From the IMG/VR virus record IMGVR_UViG_3300022745_000088, positions 1 through 38,777 of that record: 38,777 nucleotides of DNA, one strand, 5' to 3'. Below are positions 13,296 to 23,400 of this stretch, piece by piece. Both the position numbers and the translations under genes were made by a program. The stretch comes from a virus. Every line of letters begins with the position of its first letter. Positions within the stretch are counted from its first letter, which is position 1. The notes beneath the pieces are model-generated. The model was not told the origin of the DNA, did not search any database, and saw only the letters and a list, made by a program, of their open reading frames with translations.

Positions 13296-14457
13296 TCCCA
13301 CCGCCGTCAAGGAAGACGAGATTGATTATCTGAACATGTCCGATGAGGAATTGCTTGCTGCAAAACCTCCTGGTGCAGTGGCTTCGGCCGATGCAGACGA
13401 CACGGACGATGATCTCCCTGAGCCAACTGAAGAAGTTGCTGAGGAAGCTGCGGAAGATAAAGCCGTAGAAAACAAGGAAGATGCTGAGGACGCTGACGAC
13501 GAGGCGGGCGACAGCCCAGCCGAGAAGGAAGCGGACGAAGGCAAGGCAGCAGAGAAACCAGCTGCAGAAGTTAATACCGAAGTTAAGGAAGAGGTTGCTG
13601 ATGCAGCTGCTCCTAACTACGAAGCAGAGTACAAGAAGCTTCTTGCTCCGTTCAAAGCCAATGGCCGTGACATTCAGGTTAAGTCTGTAGACGAAGCTGT
13701 CACGCTCATGCAAATGGGTGCGAACTACAATAAGAAGATGGCTGCTCTGAAGCCAAATCTGAAGTTGATGAAGCTGTTGGAAAACAATGGCTTCCTCAGT
13801 GAGGATAAAATCAGCTTCTTGATTGATCTGGGGAACAAGAACCCACAGGCAATCAATAAGTTGGTAAAGGACAGCGGCATTGATCCTATGGACTTTGACG
13901 CTGAAAAGGCAAGCGCGTATAAGCAGACTGCTTACACTGTTGATGACCGCGAGATTGAACTGGATACGGTGCTGGATGATCTCCAGACTACACCTACGTA
14001 CAACCGGACGCTCGAAATCGTTAGCAATAAGTGGGACGCTGCAAGTAAACAGGTAGTCGCTGGAAATCCCCAGTTGCTGCGTGTCATAAATGACCATGTT
14101 GCAAATGGAATTTATGACCGTATCACGAAGGAACTTGAAAGCGAACGAATGTTTGGTCGCTTGAGTGGTATGTCTGATATCGAAGCCTACCGGCAAGTCG
14201 GTGATCAGCTACACGCTAAGGGTGCGTTCAACTCGATGCTCCAGGGTAGCTCCCAGGACACGCAGCAACAAGCTCCAGCGAACGTAGTTGTGCAACCGAA
14301 ACCGAAGCAGGTTGATGACGACAAACTGAAAGACAAAAAGCGGGCTGCAAGCTCCACTAAACCTGCTGGACTAGCCAGCAAAGTCGCTGCGGATTTTGAT
14401 CCCTTGGCTTTGTCGGATGAAGAGTTCAGCAAACTTGTTAATAAACGATTTCTGTAA
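13288..14457 (+). CDS. Probable scaffolding protein (N4 gp57 position)
   Basis: A 389-residue protein with a very acidic, low-complexity first third (runs of Asp, Glu and Ala at about 25-110), then helical segments (NYEAEYKKLLAPFKANGRDI, MGANYNKKMAALKPNLKLM) and a basic C-terminal part with LKDKKRAASS. Acidic N-terminus, helical rod, basic end and the position directly before the capsid gene are the hallmarks of tailed-phage head scaffolds. It should guide capsid assembly and leave or be cut before packaging. No protease gene is visible nearby. Confidence 0.82.
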   Translation: MSDPTAVKEDEIDYLNMSDEELLAAKPPGAVASADADDTDDDLPEPTEEVAEEAAEDKAVENKEDAEDADDEAGDSPAEKEADEGKAAEKPAAEVNTEVKEEVADAAAPNYEAEYKKLLAPFKANGRDIQVKSVDEAVTLMQMGANYNKKMAALKPNLKLMKLLENNGFLSEDKISFLIDLGNKNPQAINKLVKDSGIDPMDFDAEKASAYKQTAYTVDDREIELDTVLDDLQTTPTYNRTLEIVSNKWDAASKQVVAGNPQLLRVINDHVANGIYDRITKELESERMFGRLSGMSDIEAYRQVGDQLHAKGAFNSMLQGSSQDTQQQAPANVVVQPKPKQVDDDKLKDKKRAASSTKPAGLASKVAADFDPLALSDEEFSKLVNKRFL

Positions 14458-14469
14458 AGGAACTACATC

Positions 14470-15882
14470 ATGAAATTCAATGATCCCGTAAACGGTAGCC
14501 CGTCCAGCGTCGGTACCCAAATCCAGAACCACTACTACGCCAAGAAGGCGCTGGTAGAACTGCCCAAGCTGCAATTCTTCTCGCAGCTGGCTGACGTTAC
14601 TTCTATGCCGAAGAACTTCGGTAAGAAGATCAAGCGGTATCACTACATGCCCATGCTCGATGATCGCAATATCAACGACCAAGGCATTGACGCTGCTGGT
14701 GTGGCGATCTCTGGTTCGACCTATACGGTTCGCTTTGCTGCGAACGTCGTGAAGGTTGCGAATGCTGGTAAGGCTGCTGCTGCTACCGCTATCAATGACA
14801 ACACCAGTGGCCTCGTTGCTACTGCTGGTGCCGATGGTTCGGGTGGTACTGGTCTGGCTAACATCACCCTGGTTGGTGGTCTGAGTGCCCAGTATGCAAA
14901 CGTCACCAAGGCTAATGCCGTGGTTGCTCTGAACGTTGGTGTGCTGTCCCAAGTCAATGGCGGCAACCTGTATGGTTCCAGCAAGGACGTTGGTTTCATC
15001 TCCGGCAAGATGCCTGCTCTCTCTGAGACCGGTGGCCGAGTGAACCGTGTTGGTTTCAAGCGTATCGAACTTGAAGGCACCATCGAGAAGTTTGGCTTCT
15101 TCGATGAGTACACCCAAGAGTCGATGGACTTCGACACCGACGAAGGTCTGATGGAACACATCAACCGTGAGATGGTTCTCGGTGCCAACGAAATGACGGA
15201 AGATGCTCTGCAGATCGACTTGCTGAACTCTGCCGGTGTGGTCAAGTACGCTGGTGCTGCCACGACCAATGCCGAGATCACCTCTGCCAGCATCGTTACC
15301 TACGGCGACTTGCTGCGTACGTCGATCACGCTTGATCAGAATCGTTGCCCCAAGCAAACGAAGATCATCACCGGTTCGCGCATGATCGATACGAAGGTTA
15401 TTCCTTCGGCTCGTGTTGCGTACATTGGTTCGGAGCTTCTGCCCCTGTTCAAGGCCATGAAGGACTTGCATAACAACCCCGCCTTCATCGGTGTGGAGCG
15501 TTACGGTGCAGCTGGTTCTACGACCCTGAACGGTGAAGTCGGTACCGTTGACCAGTTCCGTCTGGTGGTTGTGCCTGAGATGATGAAGTGGGCTGGTGCT
15601 GGTGCAGATGCCTCTGGCGATGCCACCTGTTACGAAACCAACAACCGTTATGACGTGTTCCCGATCCTGGTGGTTGGTGATGAGTCGTTTACGACCATTG
15701 GTTTCCAGACGGACGGTAAGACCGTGAAGTTCAAGATCATGCACAAGGCACCTGGTGAAGCTAACGCTACCCAGCTTGATCCTTATGGCGAGACTGGCTT
15801 CATGTCGATCAAGTGGTACTACGGCTTCATGTGCCTGCGTCCTGAGCGTATTGCTCTGATCAAGACCGCTGCTCTGCTGTAA
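14470..15882 (+). CDS. Major capsid protein (N4 gp56-like)
   Basis: A 470-residue protein right after the scaffold gene with an AAGGAAC site. The N-terminal part ([23 protein letters not shown], then [18 protein letters not shown]) and the central [18 protein letters not shown] segment match the capsid family of N4-like phages, expected to have the HK97 fold. Residues 80-180 form an Ala/Gly/Thr-rich region that may be an insertion domain, making it longer than N4's roughly 400 residues. Strong codon use (few rare codons, C-ending Asn/Phe/Tyr) suggests high expression. A terminator-like hairpin follows. Confidence 0.92.
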   Translation: MKFNDPVNGSPSSVGTQIQNHYYAKKALVELPKLQFFSQLADVTSMPKNFGKKIKRYHYMPMLDDRNINDQGIDAAGVAISGSTYTVRFAANVVKVANAGKAAAATAINDNTSGLVATAGADGSGGTGLANITLVGGLSAQYANVTKANAVVALNVGVLSQVNGGNLYGSSKDVGFISGKMPALSETGGRVNRVGFKRIELEGTIEKFGFFDEYTQESMDFDTDEGLMEHINREMVLGANEMTEDALQIDLLNSAGVVKYAGAATTNAEITSASIVTYGDLLRTSITLDQNRCPKQTKIITGSRMIDTKVIPSARVAYIGSELLPLFKAMKDLHNNPAFIGVERYGAAGSTTLNGEVGTVDQFRLVVVPEMMKWAGAGADASGDATCYETNNRYDVFPILVVGDESFTTIGFQTDGKTVKFKIMHKAPGEANATQLDPYGETGFMSIKWYYGFMCLRPERIALIKTAALL

Positions 15883-15898
15883 ACCAGTGAGCTAACAA

Positions 15899-15930
15899 GG
15901 AAGGGTAGGGCAACCTACTCTTCCTCTTTT
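15899..15930 (+). terminator. Terminator or attenuator after the capsid gene
   Basis: An 11-bp stem GGAAGGGTAGG/CCTACTCTTCC with one wobble closes a GCAA tetraloop and is followed by TCTTTT. It would let the capsid message end before the less-needed internal proteins. Confidence 0.85.
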
Positions 15931-15953
15931 CATTCCCTTTAGAAAGAACCGCA

Positions 15954-16517
15954 ATGTCTGATATTGACAACGATCTCCAAGTCACCACCCAAGATGAACT
16001 TGCTGCACTCAAGGCCCGAGCCGACATGCTTGGTATTTCCTACCATCCTTCGATTGGTTTGGAGAAGCTTCGTGACAAGGTGAATGGTACGTTGACCAAT
16101 GCCCCTGTTGAAGAAGAAGAGAAACCAGTCGTTGCTAAGGCAGAGACTGAAGGCCAAATTCGTAGTCGTCAGAAGGCAGATGCTTCTCGACTTATACGTG
16201 TCCGTGTGACCTGCATGAACCCTGCCAAGAAAGAGTGGGAAGGTGAATTCTTCTCTGCTGGCAATTCGGTGGTTGGCACGATGACCAAGTATGTCCCCTT
16301 CAACGTTGACGAAGGCTGGCATATCCCCAACATCATCTACAAGATGGTCTGTGATCGTCAGTGCCAGACGTTCTATACCGTTACGGATGAACGTGGCAAT
16401 AAGACTCGTCGTGGCAAGCTCATCAAAGAGTTCGCTGTGGAAGTATTGCCTGATCTGACTCCTGAAGAACTGCATGATTTGGCTCAACGTCAAGCCATGT
16501 CCAAGTCCATCGACTAA
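15954..16517 (+). CDS. Late hypothetical protein (N4 gp55 position)
   Basis: A 187-residue protein. Residues 12-45 ([20 protein letters not shown], then [12 protein letters not shown]) form a small helix-extended loop-helix fold of the LEM/SAP type seen in many phage structural proteins; an acidic linker (VEEEEKP) follows, and residues 80-175 are a compact domain with [19 protein letters not shown]. Homologues usually lie just after the capsid gene in N4-like and other podoviruses. Exact role not known. Its ribosome site is weak (AGAAAG). Confidence 0.7.
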   Translation: MSDIDNDLQVTTQDELAALKARADMLGISYHPSIGLEKLRDKVNGTLTNAPVEEEEKPVVAKAETEGQIRSRQKADASRLIRVRVTCMNPAKKEWEGEFFSAGNSVVGTMTKYVPFNVDEGWHIPNIIYKMVCDRQCQTFYTVTDERGNKTRRGKLIKEFAVEVLPDLTPEELHDLAQRQAMSKSID

Positions 16518-16540
16518 GTAAGCCAAGCCCGGATAGACCT

Positions 16541-18043
16541 ATGACACCTATTGCTATTGATGACCTAACCCAAGCTTCGCTTGAGGGCACAGGTGTATTT
16601 GATATTCTGATGCGAGCCAATAAGGCTCACCTTGAAGCGGAGTTCACCAAGAACCGTATCAAGGGTCCAGAGTATTCAACGGTCTATCTGGGTGCTTTGT
16701 CCCAAGTCATGCAGACTGCGCTTCAGTTTGTACTCTCGCGTGAGAAGATGAACCTTGAAGCCCAGCTGCTCGATCAACAGATTCTGTTGGCTCAGGTTGA
16801 GGTTCAAAAGGCCAATGCCACACTGCTTCAAATCAATGCTCAGACCGAGCTTGTTAAGACGCAGCAAGCCAACCTGCTCATTGAGGCACAGAACATCCCT
16901 AAACAGGGTGATCTTCTCGTGGCTCAGAAGAACCACATGGTTCAGCAGACTGACAATCTGACCATTGAAGCACTGAATATCCCCAAGCAAGGTGTTGTTC
17001 TTACCAACCAAGCTGCCCAGGTTGCTCAACAGACTGCCAATTTGGTGGCTGAGTCTGCCAACATTCCTAAGCAAGGTTTGTTGATTGAGGCTCAACGTGA
17101 AGTCCAGGTTCAGCAGAAGCTGAATCTGGTCACTGAATCTGCTCGTACAGCTGCTCAGACTGAACAGATTGCACAAGAAGTACAAAACCTTGTGGCTACG
17201 AAGCTTCATATTGAGGCTCAGACCTCGATGGTTGCCCAGCAGCGTACCAATCTGCAGGATGAATTACAGACTGCAGCTAAGCAGCGGGACAAGATCAGTG
17301 CTGAGTTGCTTAATCTTGCTTCGCAGAAACTGCAAACCGAGGCACAGACGGTTCAGTTGACGCAGCAGACAGCCAATTTGGTAGCTACCAAGCTTCATAT
17401 TGACGCTGAAACGTCGAACCTGACTGCAACCAAGGCGCAGATCGAATCGCAGACTGTTCAGAACACCCAGCAGACCGCTAATTTAGTTGTTCAGAAGAGT
17501 CAGATTGAAGCACAGACAGCTCAGCTTACTCAGCAAACCAGTAACTTGGTCGCACAAAAGACTCATATCGAGGCTGAAACTACACAACTTGCACAGCAGA
17601 CACAAAACCTTGTGTCTCAGAAGGCTCAGATCGAAGCTGAGACTCTTTTGTCTGGTCAGAAGAAGCTGAATGCAGAAGTTGAGCATGATGTACTGAAAGC
17701 TCAAGAGTGCAAACTCAAGGCAGAGTACACACTGACTACATCTTCGGTTCTTAAGACTGACCAAGAGACTCTTTTGATCAGCCAGAAGGTGGCTACTGAG
17801 AAAGCTCAGGTTACTGGCTTGGGCGTGGATGACAATAGCGTGGTTGGTCGTCAGAAAGCTCTGTACATGGCTCAAACCAAGGGCTTTGCACGGGATGCTG
17901 AACAGAAGGCAGCTAAGATCATGGTCGATAGCTGGAATGTTCGTCGCACAACGGACGATACCCTTGATGCCAATCCAGCCAGCCTGGGTGATGTGTCTGT
18001 AGCCAGCGTGGTTCAGAAGCTGATGACCGGTTTGTCTCAGTAA
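16541..18043 (+). CDS. Long coiled-coil virion protein with heptad repeats
   Basis: A 500-residue protein that is mostly one long helix. Residues 120-180 contain three NIPKQG motifs spaced 28 residues apart, i.e. four heptads. Residues 271-368 contain units of 21 residues such as [20 protein letters not shown], with one unit shortened to 14; 21 and 14 are three and two heptads. No TM segment. It lies between the gp55-position gene and the TM-bearing internal protein. It may be an internal or tail rod; a tape-measure role is unlikely in a short-tailed phage. A terminator follows. Confidence 0.75.
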   Translation: MTPIAIDDLTQASLEGTGVFDILMRANKAHLEAEFTKNRIKGPEYSTVYLGALSQVMQTALQFVLSREKMNLEAQLLDQQILLAQVEVQKANATLLQINAQTELVKTQQANLLIEAQNIPKQGDLLVAQKNHMVQQTDNLTIEALNIPKQGVVLTNQAAQVAQQTANLVAESANIPKQGLLIEAQREVQVQQKLNLVTESARTAAQTEQIAQEVQNLVATKLHIEAQTSMVAQQRTNLQDELQTAAKQRDKISAELLNLASQKLQTEAQTVQLTQQTANLVATKLHIDAETSNLTATKAQIESQTVQNTQQTANLVVQKSQIEAQTAQLTQQTSNLVAQKTHIEAETTQLAQQTQNLVSQKAQIEAETLLSGQKKLNAEVEHDVLKAQECKLKAEYTLTTSSVLKTDQETLLISQKVATEKAQVTGLGVDDNSVVGRQKALYMAQTKGFARDAEQKAAKIMVDSWNVRRTTDDTLDANPASLGDVSVASVVQKLMTGLSQ

Positions 18044-18060
18044 GTTAGAAGTACCTCGAT

Positions 18061-18090
18061 AAAGGGGAGCCAAGTGCTCCCCTTTTTCTT
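18061..18090 (+). terminator. Intrinsic terminator
   Basis: Perfect 10-bp stem AAAGGGGAGC/GCTCCCCTTT with loop CAAGT and a TTCTT tail. It follows the coiled-coil gene and lies just before the ribosome site of the next gene. Confidence 0.88.
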
Positions 18091-18103
18091 ATCAGGAGAT
18101 CAT

Positions 18104-20335
18104 ATGGGGCTATTTAGCAGCCAGCACGTTACCACTGTAGGTACTTCGGTTGTCCGTGTGATCCAAGATGACATGGTGCCTAAGGCATCCAGAACTGGAA
18201 CACTCAAAGCACTGTTCCAGAATGGTGATATTCCCGAGTACATGATGGAGGAAGTCATCTCGAGTATTGGCGTGCGTGCAGAGAACATGTACGGATATGC
18301 CGAGAGGGCTTACACGCATGGTTTGCCATCCGGTGAGGTCTTCTCATCGACGCAGGGAAGGGCTGCTGTAGAGGCTGTAATCGAAGGACTAGAGGGTAGG
18401 CAAGTACTCATTGAGTATTCACACTTCGGTCCCCCAAATGCACTGCACATTGGTTGGATGAACTTGGTTTCATCCTTCGGGTATGACCAATACACCAATG
18501 AACTGACCACGGTCACTGCATCTAAGGGCGTTCCTGTTTACCTCAAAGACATGGTGGTAGTGGTGCCATCTAGTATGGCTGGTACGTTCCAACAAGGCGC
18601 TCTAGATCAATGGGGTACAGCAGCCACAGCAGGGTTCACCCCTGATCGACTGAGTAATGCACCTTCAGTTGTGAACATCCCCAAGCAGTCTCCAATCACC
18701 TACAGCGATACATCTGCTGATCTTCATGTGAAGGTCACTATGACTTGGGAAACCAAGGCAACAGCTACAGTACCTAAACAGATCAAAGAAGAGTCATTCA
18801 ATTTGTCTGTATCTGGTTATGCAGGTACCGCTGATTACTTCCATGCGAAATACTCGTATGGAAATACCGTTAAATACTGGATGTACCGGAACAAGTCAGG
18901 TACATATCCGACGCTTGATTCTGTCTATGTAGAGAAGCCAGCAGAAGCAGGTTCGTACTTTCCCTTTGCATACTTTAGGTACAACAAGCAGTCGGTCATT
19001 ACCAATAAGACTACTGATGCCTATAAGACTACCAAGAAGATGGTCAAGTATTTGGGTATGGACTTCGACACCATCGCTACTACCATTGATGAGAACCCAA
19101 ACATTGGTGATGTAGAACAAGCGGTACTGATGCTGGCAGTTCCTGCCATATCTACTGACCCAATGGAGTCAAGATACCTGTTCGATTACTTTGACAACAT
19201 GTATTACGCCTTGGAAGGTGTAGGTGCTGATGCGGAGTTCTTGTCTGATGCTGAACTAGCTAAGCTTAGTGGTTTGGCTCCTGCCCATACACAGATCATC
19301 AAGGACAAACAGTTCAAGATGGCTTTGAGTAACAACGGCATCTACAAGAAGATGATCGCTGGGTCTATCGGAGCAGTAGATACCTACAAGAACGAGTTGA
19401 TTACTACGTTCTATGAAGAAGACTGGACCAATGAAACCAGTGGTCAAGTAATGACCATTCAGTATCCGATCACGATCCATAAATACAGACACCAAATCAC
19501 TGATGGTCTGTATGAAGAGGTTGCTGTACATCGTCTGCAGATGCAGTACTACGTCTATGAAAATTACACGTCTACTGCTGACGAGAATGACCCAATTCTG
19601 TTGATTCCAATCGACAGAGATGTGACCCAGTACTACTCCGTGCCAGACAAGGAAACCCTTTATTCAAGGTCTTTACACTTTGTATTCAATAGCCGTGTAG
19701 TCACAGAGGTTAAGTGGTATCAGACTGGCTTGTTCCAGATTTTGATGATCGTGATTGCCATTGTTATTACCATCTACACTTATGGAGCAGGCGAAGGCAC
19801 CATTGCGGTTGCATTGGGGTTAACAGGTACGTCTGCTTTGATAGCCACAATCGTGATCAACTTGATCATTGGTCAGTTGATGGCTATTGGTTTCAAGCTG
19901 TTTGTTAAAGTTGTTGGTGTGGACGTTGCAACTATTGTTGCAGTGATCGCTATCGTGGTTGGTGGCTATCAGATCATTCAAGCTGGTGGAGTATCTGGTG
20001 CCCCTTGGGCAACAACTATGTTGCAAGTAGCCAGTGGTCTTCAGGGTGCAGTATTGAATGCCAAGATGGCTGGTTTGGTCGATGAATACAACGACTTTAC
20101 TGATTACACCAAGACCAAAGACGAAGAGCTTAAGAAAGCACAGGAACTGCTGGATAGCACTTCTATTCTCAGTCCCTTTGTGATATTTGGAGAGCCACCA
20201 GAAGGCTTTTACAATAGGACAGTACACTCCGGTAACATCGGAATTCTGGGTATCAATGCCATTTCCTCCTACGTGGATATAGCACTCACCCTTCCCAAAC
20301 TTAAAGACACGTTAGGAGAAGAAGCTTATGGCTGA
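18104..20335 (+). CDS. Large internal/ejection-type protein with C-terminal membrane segments
   Basis: A 743-residue protein. ATG 18104 follows AGGAGAT; an ATG ten codons upstream lies in the terminator stem and is not used. The first 530 residues are a soluble mixed-fold region; from about 542 to 640 there are three to four hydrophobic segments (LFQILMIVIAIVITIYTYG, LIATIVINLIIGQLMAIGF, VATIVAVIAIVVGGYQII), then a short soluble end. Such late-made membrane-capable proteins in podoviruses sit inside the head or tail and insert in the host envelope during DNA entry. It overlaps the next gene by eight bases. Role inferred from layout. Confidence 0.75.
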   Translation: MGLFSSQHVTTVGTSVVRVIQDDMVPKASRTGTLKALFQNGDIPEYMMEEVISSIGVRAENMYGYAERAYTHGLPSGEVFSSTQGRAAVEAVIEGLEGRQVLIEYSHFGPPNALHIGWMNLVSSFGYDQYTNELTTVTASKGVPVYLKDMVVVVPSSMAGTFQQGALDQWGTAATAGFTPDRLSNAPSVVNIPKQSPITYSDTSADLHVKVTMTWETKATATVPKQIKEESFNLSVSGYAGTADYFHAKYSYGNTVKYWMYRNKSGTYPTLDSVYVEKPAEAGSYFPFAYFRYNKQSVITNKTTDAYKTTKKMVKYLGMDFDTIATTIDENPNIGDVEQAVLMLAVPAISTDPMESRYLFDYFDNMYYALEGVGADAEFLSDAELAKLSGLAPAHTQIIKDKQFKMALSNNGIYKKMIAGSIGAVDTYKNELITTFYEEDWTNETSGQVMTIQYPITIHKYRHQITDGLYEEVAVHRLQMQYYVYENYTSTADENDPILLIPIDRDVTQYYSVPDKETLYSRSLHFVFNSRVVTEVKWYQTGLFQILMIVIAIVITIYTYGAGEGTIAVALGLTGTSALIATIVINLIIGQLMAIGFKLFVKVVGVDVATIVAVIAIVVGGYQIIQAGGVSGAPWATTMLQVASGLQGAVLNAKMAGLVDEYNDFTDYTKTKDEELKKAQELLDSTSILSPFVIFGEPPEGFYNRTVHSGNIGILGINAISSYVDIALTLPKLKDTLGEEAYG

Positions 20336-20963
20336 TCCACAAAACTCATTGCAAAATCCTTTCCCACCTCCTGCTAACCCGTGGGAGACGTTTACTCAGG
20401 GTTATAAACCGCTATCGCTTGTTGATACTTACCTGAAGCAACAAGCCACCCCTGGCACGATGCCTTCTTGGTGGACTCCTTCGACTGCTGCTCCTGTTCA
20501 AGGCAGTGGTGCAGGTGGTTTTGACTTCAATCGTGACATGCCTGGGCTGATGCCTAACAGCACTCCGTTTGCCAACACACCCAATAACGCACAGATTGCT
20601 TATGACGCTGGTTTCAGCAATTCACCTGGAGGTGGTGGCTTCATGTCTGGGATCGGTGACTGGATGAAGTCCAGTGGCTTCCTTGGTGGAAAGAACGCTG
20701 ACGGTACTCAGTCGCAAGGCTGGGGTGGTATTGCTGTTGGTGGTGCACAAGCACTTGGCAATTTGTACATGGGTATGCAGCAGTACAACCTTGCCAAGGA
20801 TGCGTTGGCTAACAACAAGGATCAGTTTGAGCGTAACTACGCTGCACAACGTACTACGACAAACGGCCAACTTGAAGATCGTCAACGTTCACGAATCAAC
20901 TCTAGTGCACCTGGTGCTTATGAGTCTGTTGATTCCTACATGAACAAGCATCGGGTGGCCTAA
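20328..20963 (+). CDS. Internal virion protein, gp14-like C-terminus
   Basis: A 211-residue protein: Pro/Trp/Gly-rich disordered first half and an ordered end, GNLYMGMQQYNLAKDALANN followed by FERNYAAQRTTTNGQLEDRQ and a YESVDSYMNKHRV tail. This helical end recurs in internal or ejection proteins of many podoviruses (T7 gp14-like position). Start and stop overlap both neighbours (8 bases, then TAATG), so the internal-protein genes are translated as one coupled set. Confidence 0.7.
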   Translation: MADPQNSLQNPFPPPANPWETFTQGYKPLSLVDTYLKQQATPGTMPSWWTPSTAAPVQGSGAGGFDFNRDMPGLMPNSTPFANTPNNAQIAYDAGFSNSPGGGGFMSGIGDWMKSSGFLGGKNADGTQSQGWGGIAVGGAQALGNLYMGMQQYNLAKDALANNKDQFERNYAAQRTTTNGQLEDRQRSRINSSAPGAYESVDSYMNKHRVA

Positions 20964-22588
20964 TGTCTACACCTATCACTTGGAAGAACGTAACTGGACC
21001 CTCGCTTGCAGAAGCGAGTCGTCCTTTGGAAGTCGCACAACGTTCCTTCTCTGGGGCGTTTGATGGCATCAATGATCTCTTTAAAAAGCAAGAGACTATT
21101 GATGCAGCCAACTGGACACAAACCAAAGACAACAACACCCAAGCTTTCTTGGACAAGTTGTATGCGGCACAAGGCCCCGAAGGCTTCAAGCAACTGCAAG
21201 CATCTGGTGAGCTAGACAAGATGATTGCTTCCAATGGTGTGCAGATTGACCGTGCAGCTGCAAGAGCAGCTGTCGATACCCGTCTTGGCACATTGCAAGG
21301 ACAGGCGCAGAAGGGCTGGGAGTATCAGCGAGCAGCAGAAGATGAAAAGGCTGCACCGCTCCTAGGTGAGGCTCGCAACCTTATGCTGAGTGGCAAGTTT
21401 GAAGATATGACGCCATTGATGGGCCAGATGGACCCACGTAACCGTGCACTCGTTGCAGGTGAGATGGACAAGTATCGTCGTGAACTTGTGGTTCGTTCAC
21501 AAACTGATGCCAAAGCAGCTAAAGACCTCGTACGTGTTGATGCTGAAATAGACCACTGGAAGAGGGCAGATGAAACAGCTGCTACTCAAGCCCGCGCATC
21601 AGTCATGTCTGCCAATGCTGCACAAACCCAAGCAGGTGCATCACTGCGGCAAGCGGCTGCTCATGAGAAACAAGTTGATTTTGCTCAACTGGAGCATAAC
21701 GAAAAGCGTCTGACTGAACTGGTTAAGGCAAAGGGCTCACTGGGCGGCGGCACTATTGGCTCATCCGATGGTCAAAAGTTTGTCGTAGATGAGATCAGCA
21801 AAGTAGTACCAGCAGGTGAAGACCGAAATCGTTTATTCGGTGCACTCGAAACGATTCGTGCTGATCCCCAGTTTAAAGATGCCCGTCCAGCGGATGTGGT
21901 CACATCTTTGCTAGGCGACGTGAGTACTGGGTCTGCTGCTAGGAAATTCTTTTGGAATGGCACAGGAGACTCAGCAGCAGACAGCCTGAAAAAAATTCTC
22001 AATTCTGGCGTAAACGTTAAGTCGGATACTGAGACTAAATATGCTGTCAGTACGATGGATCAGCAAATTGCTGCATTGAAAAGTGCACTGAAATATCCGA
22101 ATACAGCTGCTGATCCAGTCAATCCTGCTAAGCCTGGGGTACCTGTTCCAGGCGCTGCACCGGGTGCTGCTGCTCCTAGCCCTCAACCTGGGGCAGCTGC
22201 CCCTGCAACAGGGTCTACTAACACCTGGAGTCCTGAACTTCGCAATGCCTACCGCCTTGAGCAAGCGGAGATGGCTGCTCGTGTTCGTCCACTAGGAAGC
22301 TTCAGTCCAGAAGTCCAGAAAGCGATTGAGCAAGACAAGATTGACCTTACCAAGGCCACCGCTGATCAGCACAACAAGCGTGTGGAGATGGCTAAAAAGA
22401 CTCCAGGTGTGCCGGTACTTGATATGCCCGGTACCGGTGATGGTGGTCTTAATCCTATTCTTGCTGGTTTTCTTGACCCTGCTGCTCGTGCACAGATGGC
22501 TCGTGTTGAGCAATCCAAGTATGAAAACTGGGCCAAGGCAATGGATGATCGTCTGCAACTGGAGCTTGAGAAGGGAAAATCCCGGTGA
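20963..22588 (+). CDS. Internal virion protein (N4 gp51/52 position)
   Basis: A 541-residue protein, mostly helical, with a Pro/Ala/Gly-rich linker near residues 385-415 that divides it into a large N-terminal and a small C-terminal part. No TM helix and no catalytic motif are visible. It starts at the TAATG overlap with the gene before and ends at GTGA, overlapping the nuclease-like gene. Context, between a gp14-like protein and the virion RNAP, suggests a head-internal protein that leaves with the DNA. Confidence 0.68.
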   Translation: MSTPITWKNVTGPSLAEASRPLEVAQRSFSGAFDGINDLFKKQETIDAANWTQTKDNNTQAFLDKLYAAQGPEGFKQLQASGELDKMIASNGVQIDRAAARAAVDTRLGTLQGQAQKGWEYQRAAEDEKAAPLLGEARNLMLSGKFEDMTPLMGQMDPRNRALVAGEMDKYRRELVVRSQTDAKAAKDLVRVDAEIDHWKRADETAATQARASVMSANAAQTQAGASLRQAAAHEKQVDFAQLEHNEKRLTELVKAKGSLGGGTIGSSDGQKFVVDEISKVVPAGEDRNRLFGALETIRADPQFKDARPADVVTSLLGDVSTGSAARKFFWNGTGDSAADSLKKILNSGVNVKSDTETKYAVSTMDQQIAALKSALKYPNTAADPVNPAKPGVPVPGAAPGAAAPSPQPGAAAPATGSTNTWSPELRNAYRLEQAEMAARVRPLGSFSPEVQKAIEQDKIDLTKATADQHNKRVEMAKKTPGVPVLDMPGTGDGGLNPILAGFLDPAARAQMARVEQSKYENWAKAMDDRLQLELEKGKSR

Positions 22589-23340
22589 CACCACAACCAT
22601 CTGCTCCTTCGGGAGCAGTGGCGTCACCTACGATGGATTCAAAAGCACCTAAGGTCAGCGTACCTCTAGCATCCAATATTGGAACTGCTCCAGCTAAAGT
22701 CACAGGTTCCCAAACCCTAAGTTTCGGTGGTGATGGGTCAGTTGCGTCTGCTGCTACGCTACAAGTTAGTAAGGCGGATATTCGGGCACTTGGTAAGCCA
22801 AGAGAAGTAGTGACTGCTGCCCCTGGTGCAGTGTCCAGTAATAGTGCAAAAGTTGTTCTGACCTTTGCAACTAACATCAAAGATGGTGATACGGTTGACT
22901 TTGCTACTCCTGGGGGTAAAGCGCTGCCTGAAGGAACCGTTCCTAATAAAGCAGGTGGGTTTACTTGCAGAATCGAAGGTATCAACGCACCTGAAACAGG
23001 AAAAGGTTGGAAAGTTGGTGATAAAGGCGATCAACAACATGCACAAGAGTCTCTTCGGTACTTAGAAAAGCTAATCGCTAGCAAGCAAGTAAACGTGACT
23101 GTTACTGGAGATGCTAAGTACGGTCGTAACCTGTGTCAGTTGGAGGTACATGGCAAAGATGTGTCTCTAGAAATGCTTAGAGTAGGTGCAGCGATGATGT
23201 ATCGCAGGTATGTCCAACCAGGAAACCCACATTACGCTGAGTACGACGCCGCTGAAAAATCTGCTCGTGAAAATCATCGAGGTATCTTCGGGTATTCGAC
23301 GCCTCCTATCGATCCGGAAAGATACAACCACAGTAATTAA
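22585..23340 (+). CDS. Staphylococcal-nuclease-fold protein (thermonuclease-like)
   Basis: A 251-residue protein starting at GTG 22585 in a GTGA overlap. The first 85 residues look disordered, with no signal peptide. The rest is an SNase domain: KDGDT at 99-103, RIEGINAPET at 129-138, KYGRNL at 178-183, then RVGAAMMYRRYV, EYDAAEKSARENHRGIFGY. By alignment D102, R129, E137 and R181 match the nuclease residues D21, R35, E43 and R87, while D40 is N134. Coupling with internal virion protein genes suggests it is packaged or acts in head maturation. Activity is likely but the Asn needs testing. Confidence 0.87.
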   Translation: MTPQPSAPSGAVASPTMDSKAPKVSVPLASNIGTAPAKVTGSQTLSFGGDGSVASAATLQVSKADIRALGKPREVVTAAPGAVSSNSAKVVLTFATNIKDGDTVDFATPGGKALPEGTVPNKAGGFTCRIEGINAPETGKGWKVGDKGDQQHAQESLRYLEKLIASKQVNVTVTGDAKYGRNLCQLEVHGKDVSLEMLRVGAAMMYRRYVQPGNPHYAEYDAAEKSARENHRGIFGYSTPPIDPERYNHSN

Positions 23341-23349
23341 CTGCTGGGC

Positions 23350-23398
23350 TGATCCCATCTGATGTTTCTATAATGCTTAGAACCTCCAGATGGGATCA
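23350..23398 (+). promoter_or_regulatory. Inverted repeat enclosing TATAAT, abutting the virion RNAP start
   Basis: TGATCCCATCTG (23350-23361) and CAGATGGGATCA (23387-23398) are a perfect 12-bp inverted repeat with a 25-base loop. The start codon is at 23401. The weak ribosome site (GGGA at 23393-23396 region) lies in the 3' arm. The loop carries a perfect TATAAT at 23369-23374 without a good -35. RNA read through from upstream would fold and hide the site; RNA started inside the loop would not contain the 5' arm and would be free to translate. Confidence 0.7.
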
Positions 23399-23400
23399 GA

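Noticed and set aside
14371-15744. A 457-codon open frame antisense to the capsid gene
   Set aside because: The capsid frame is well supported on the other strand. The antisense product is His/Arg/Thr-rich without any domain, as expected from codon-biased GC-rich coding, and has no ribosome site.
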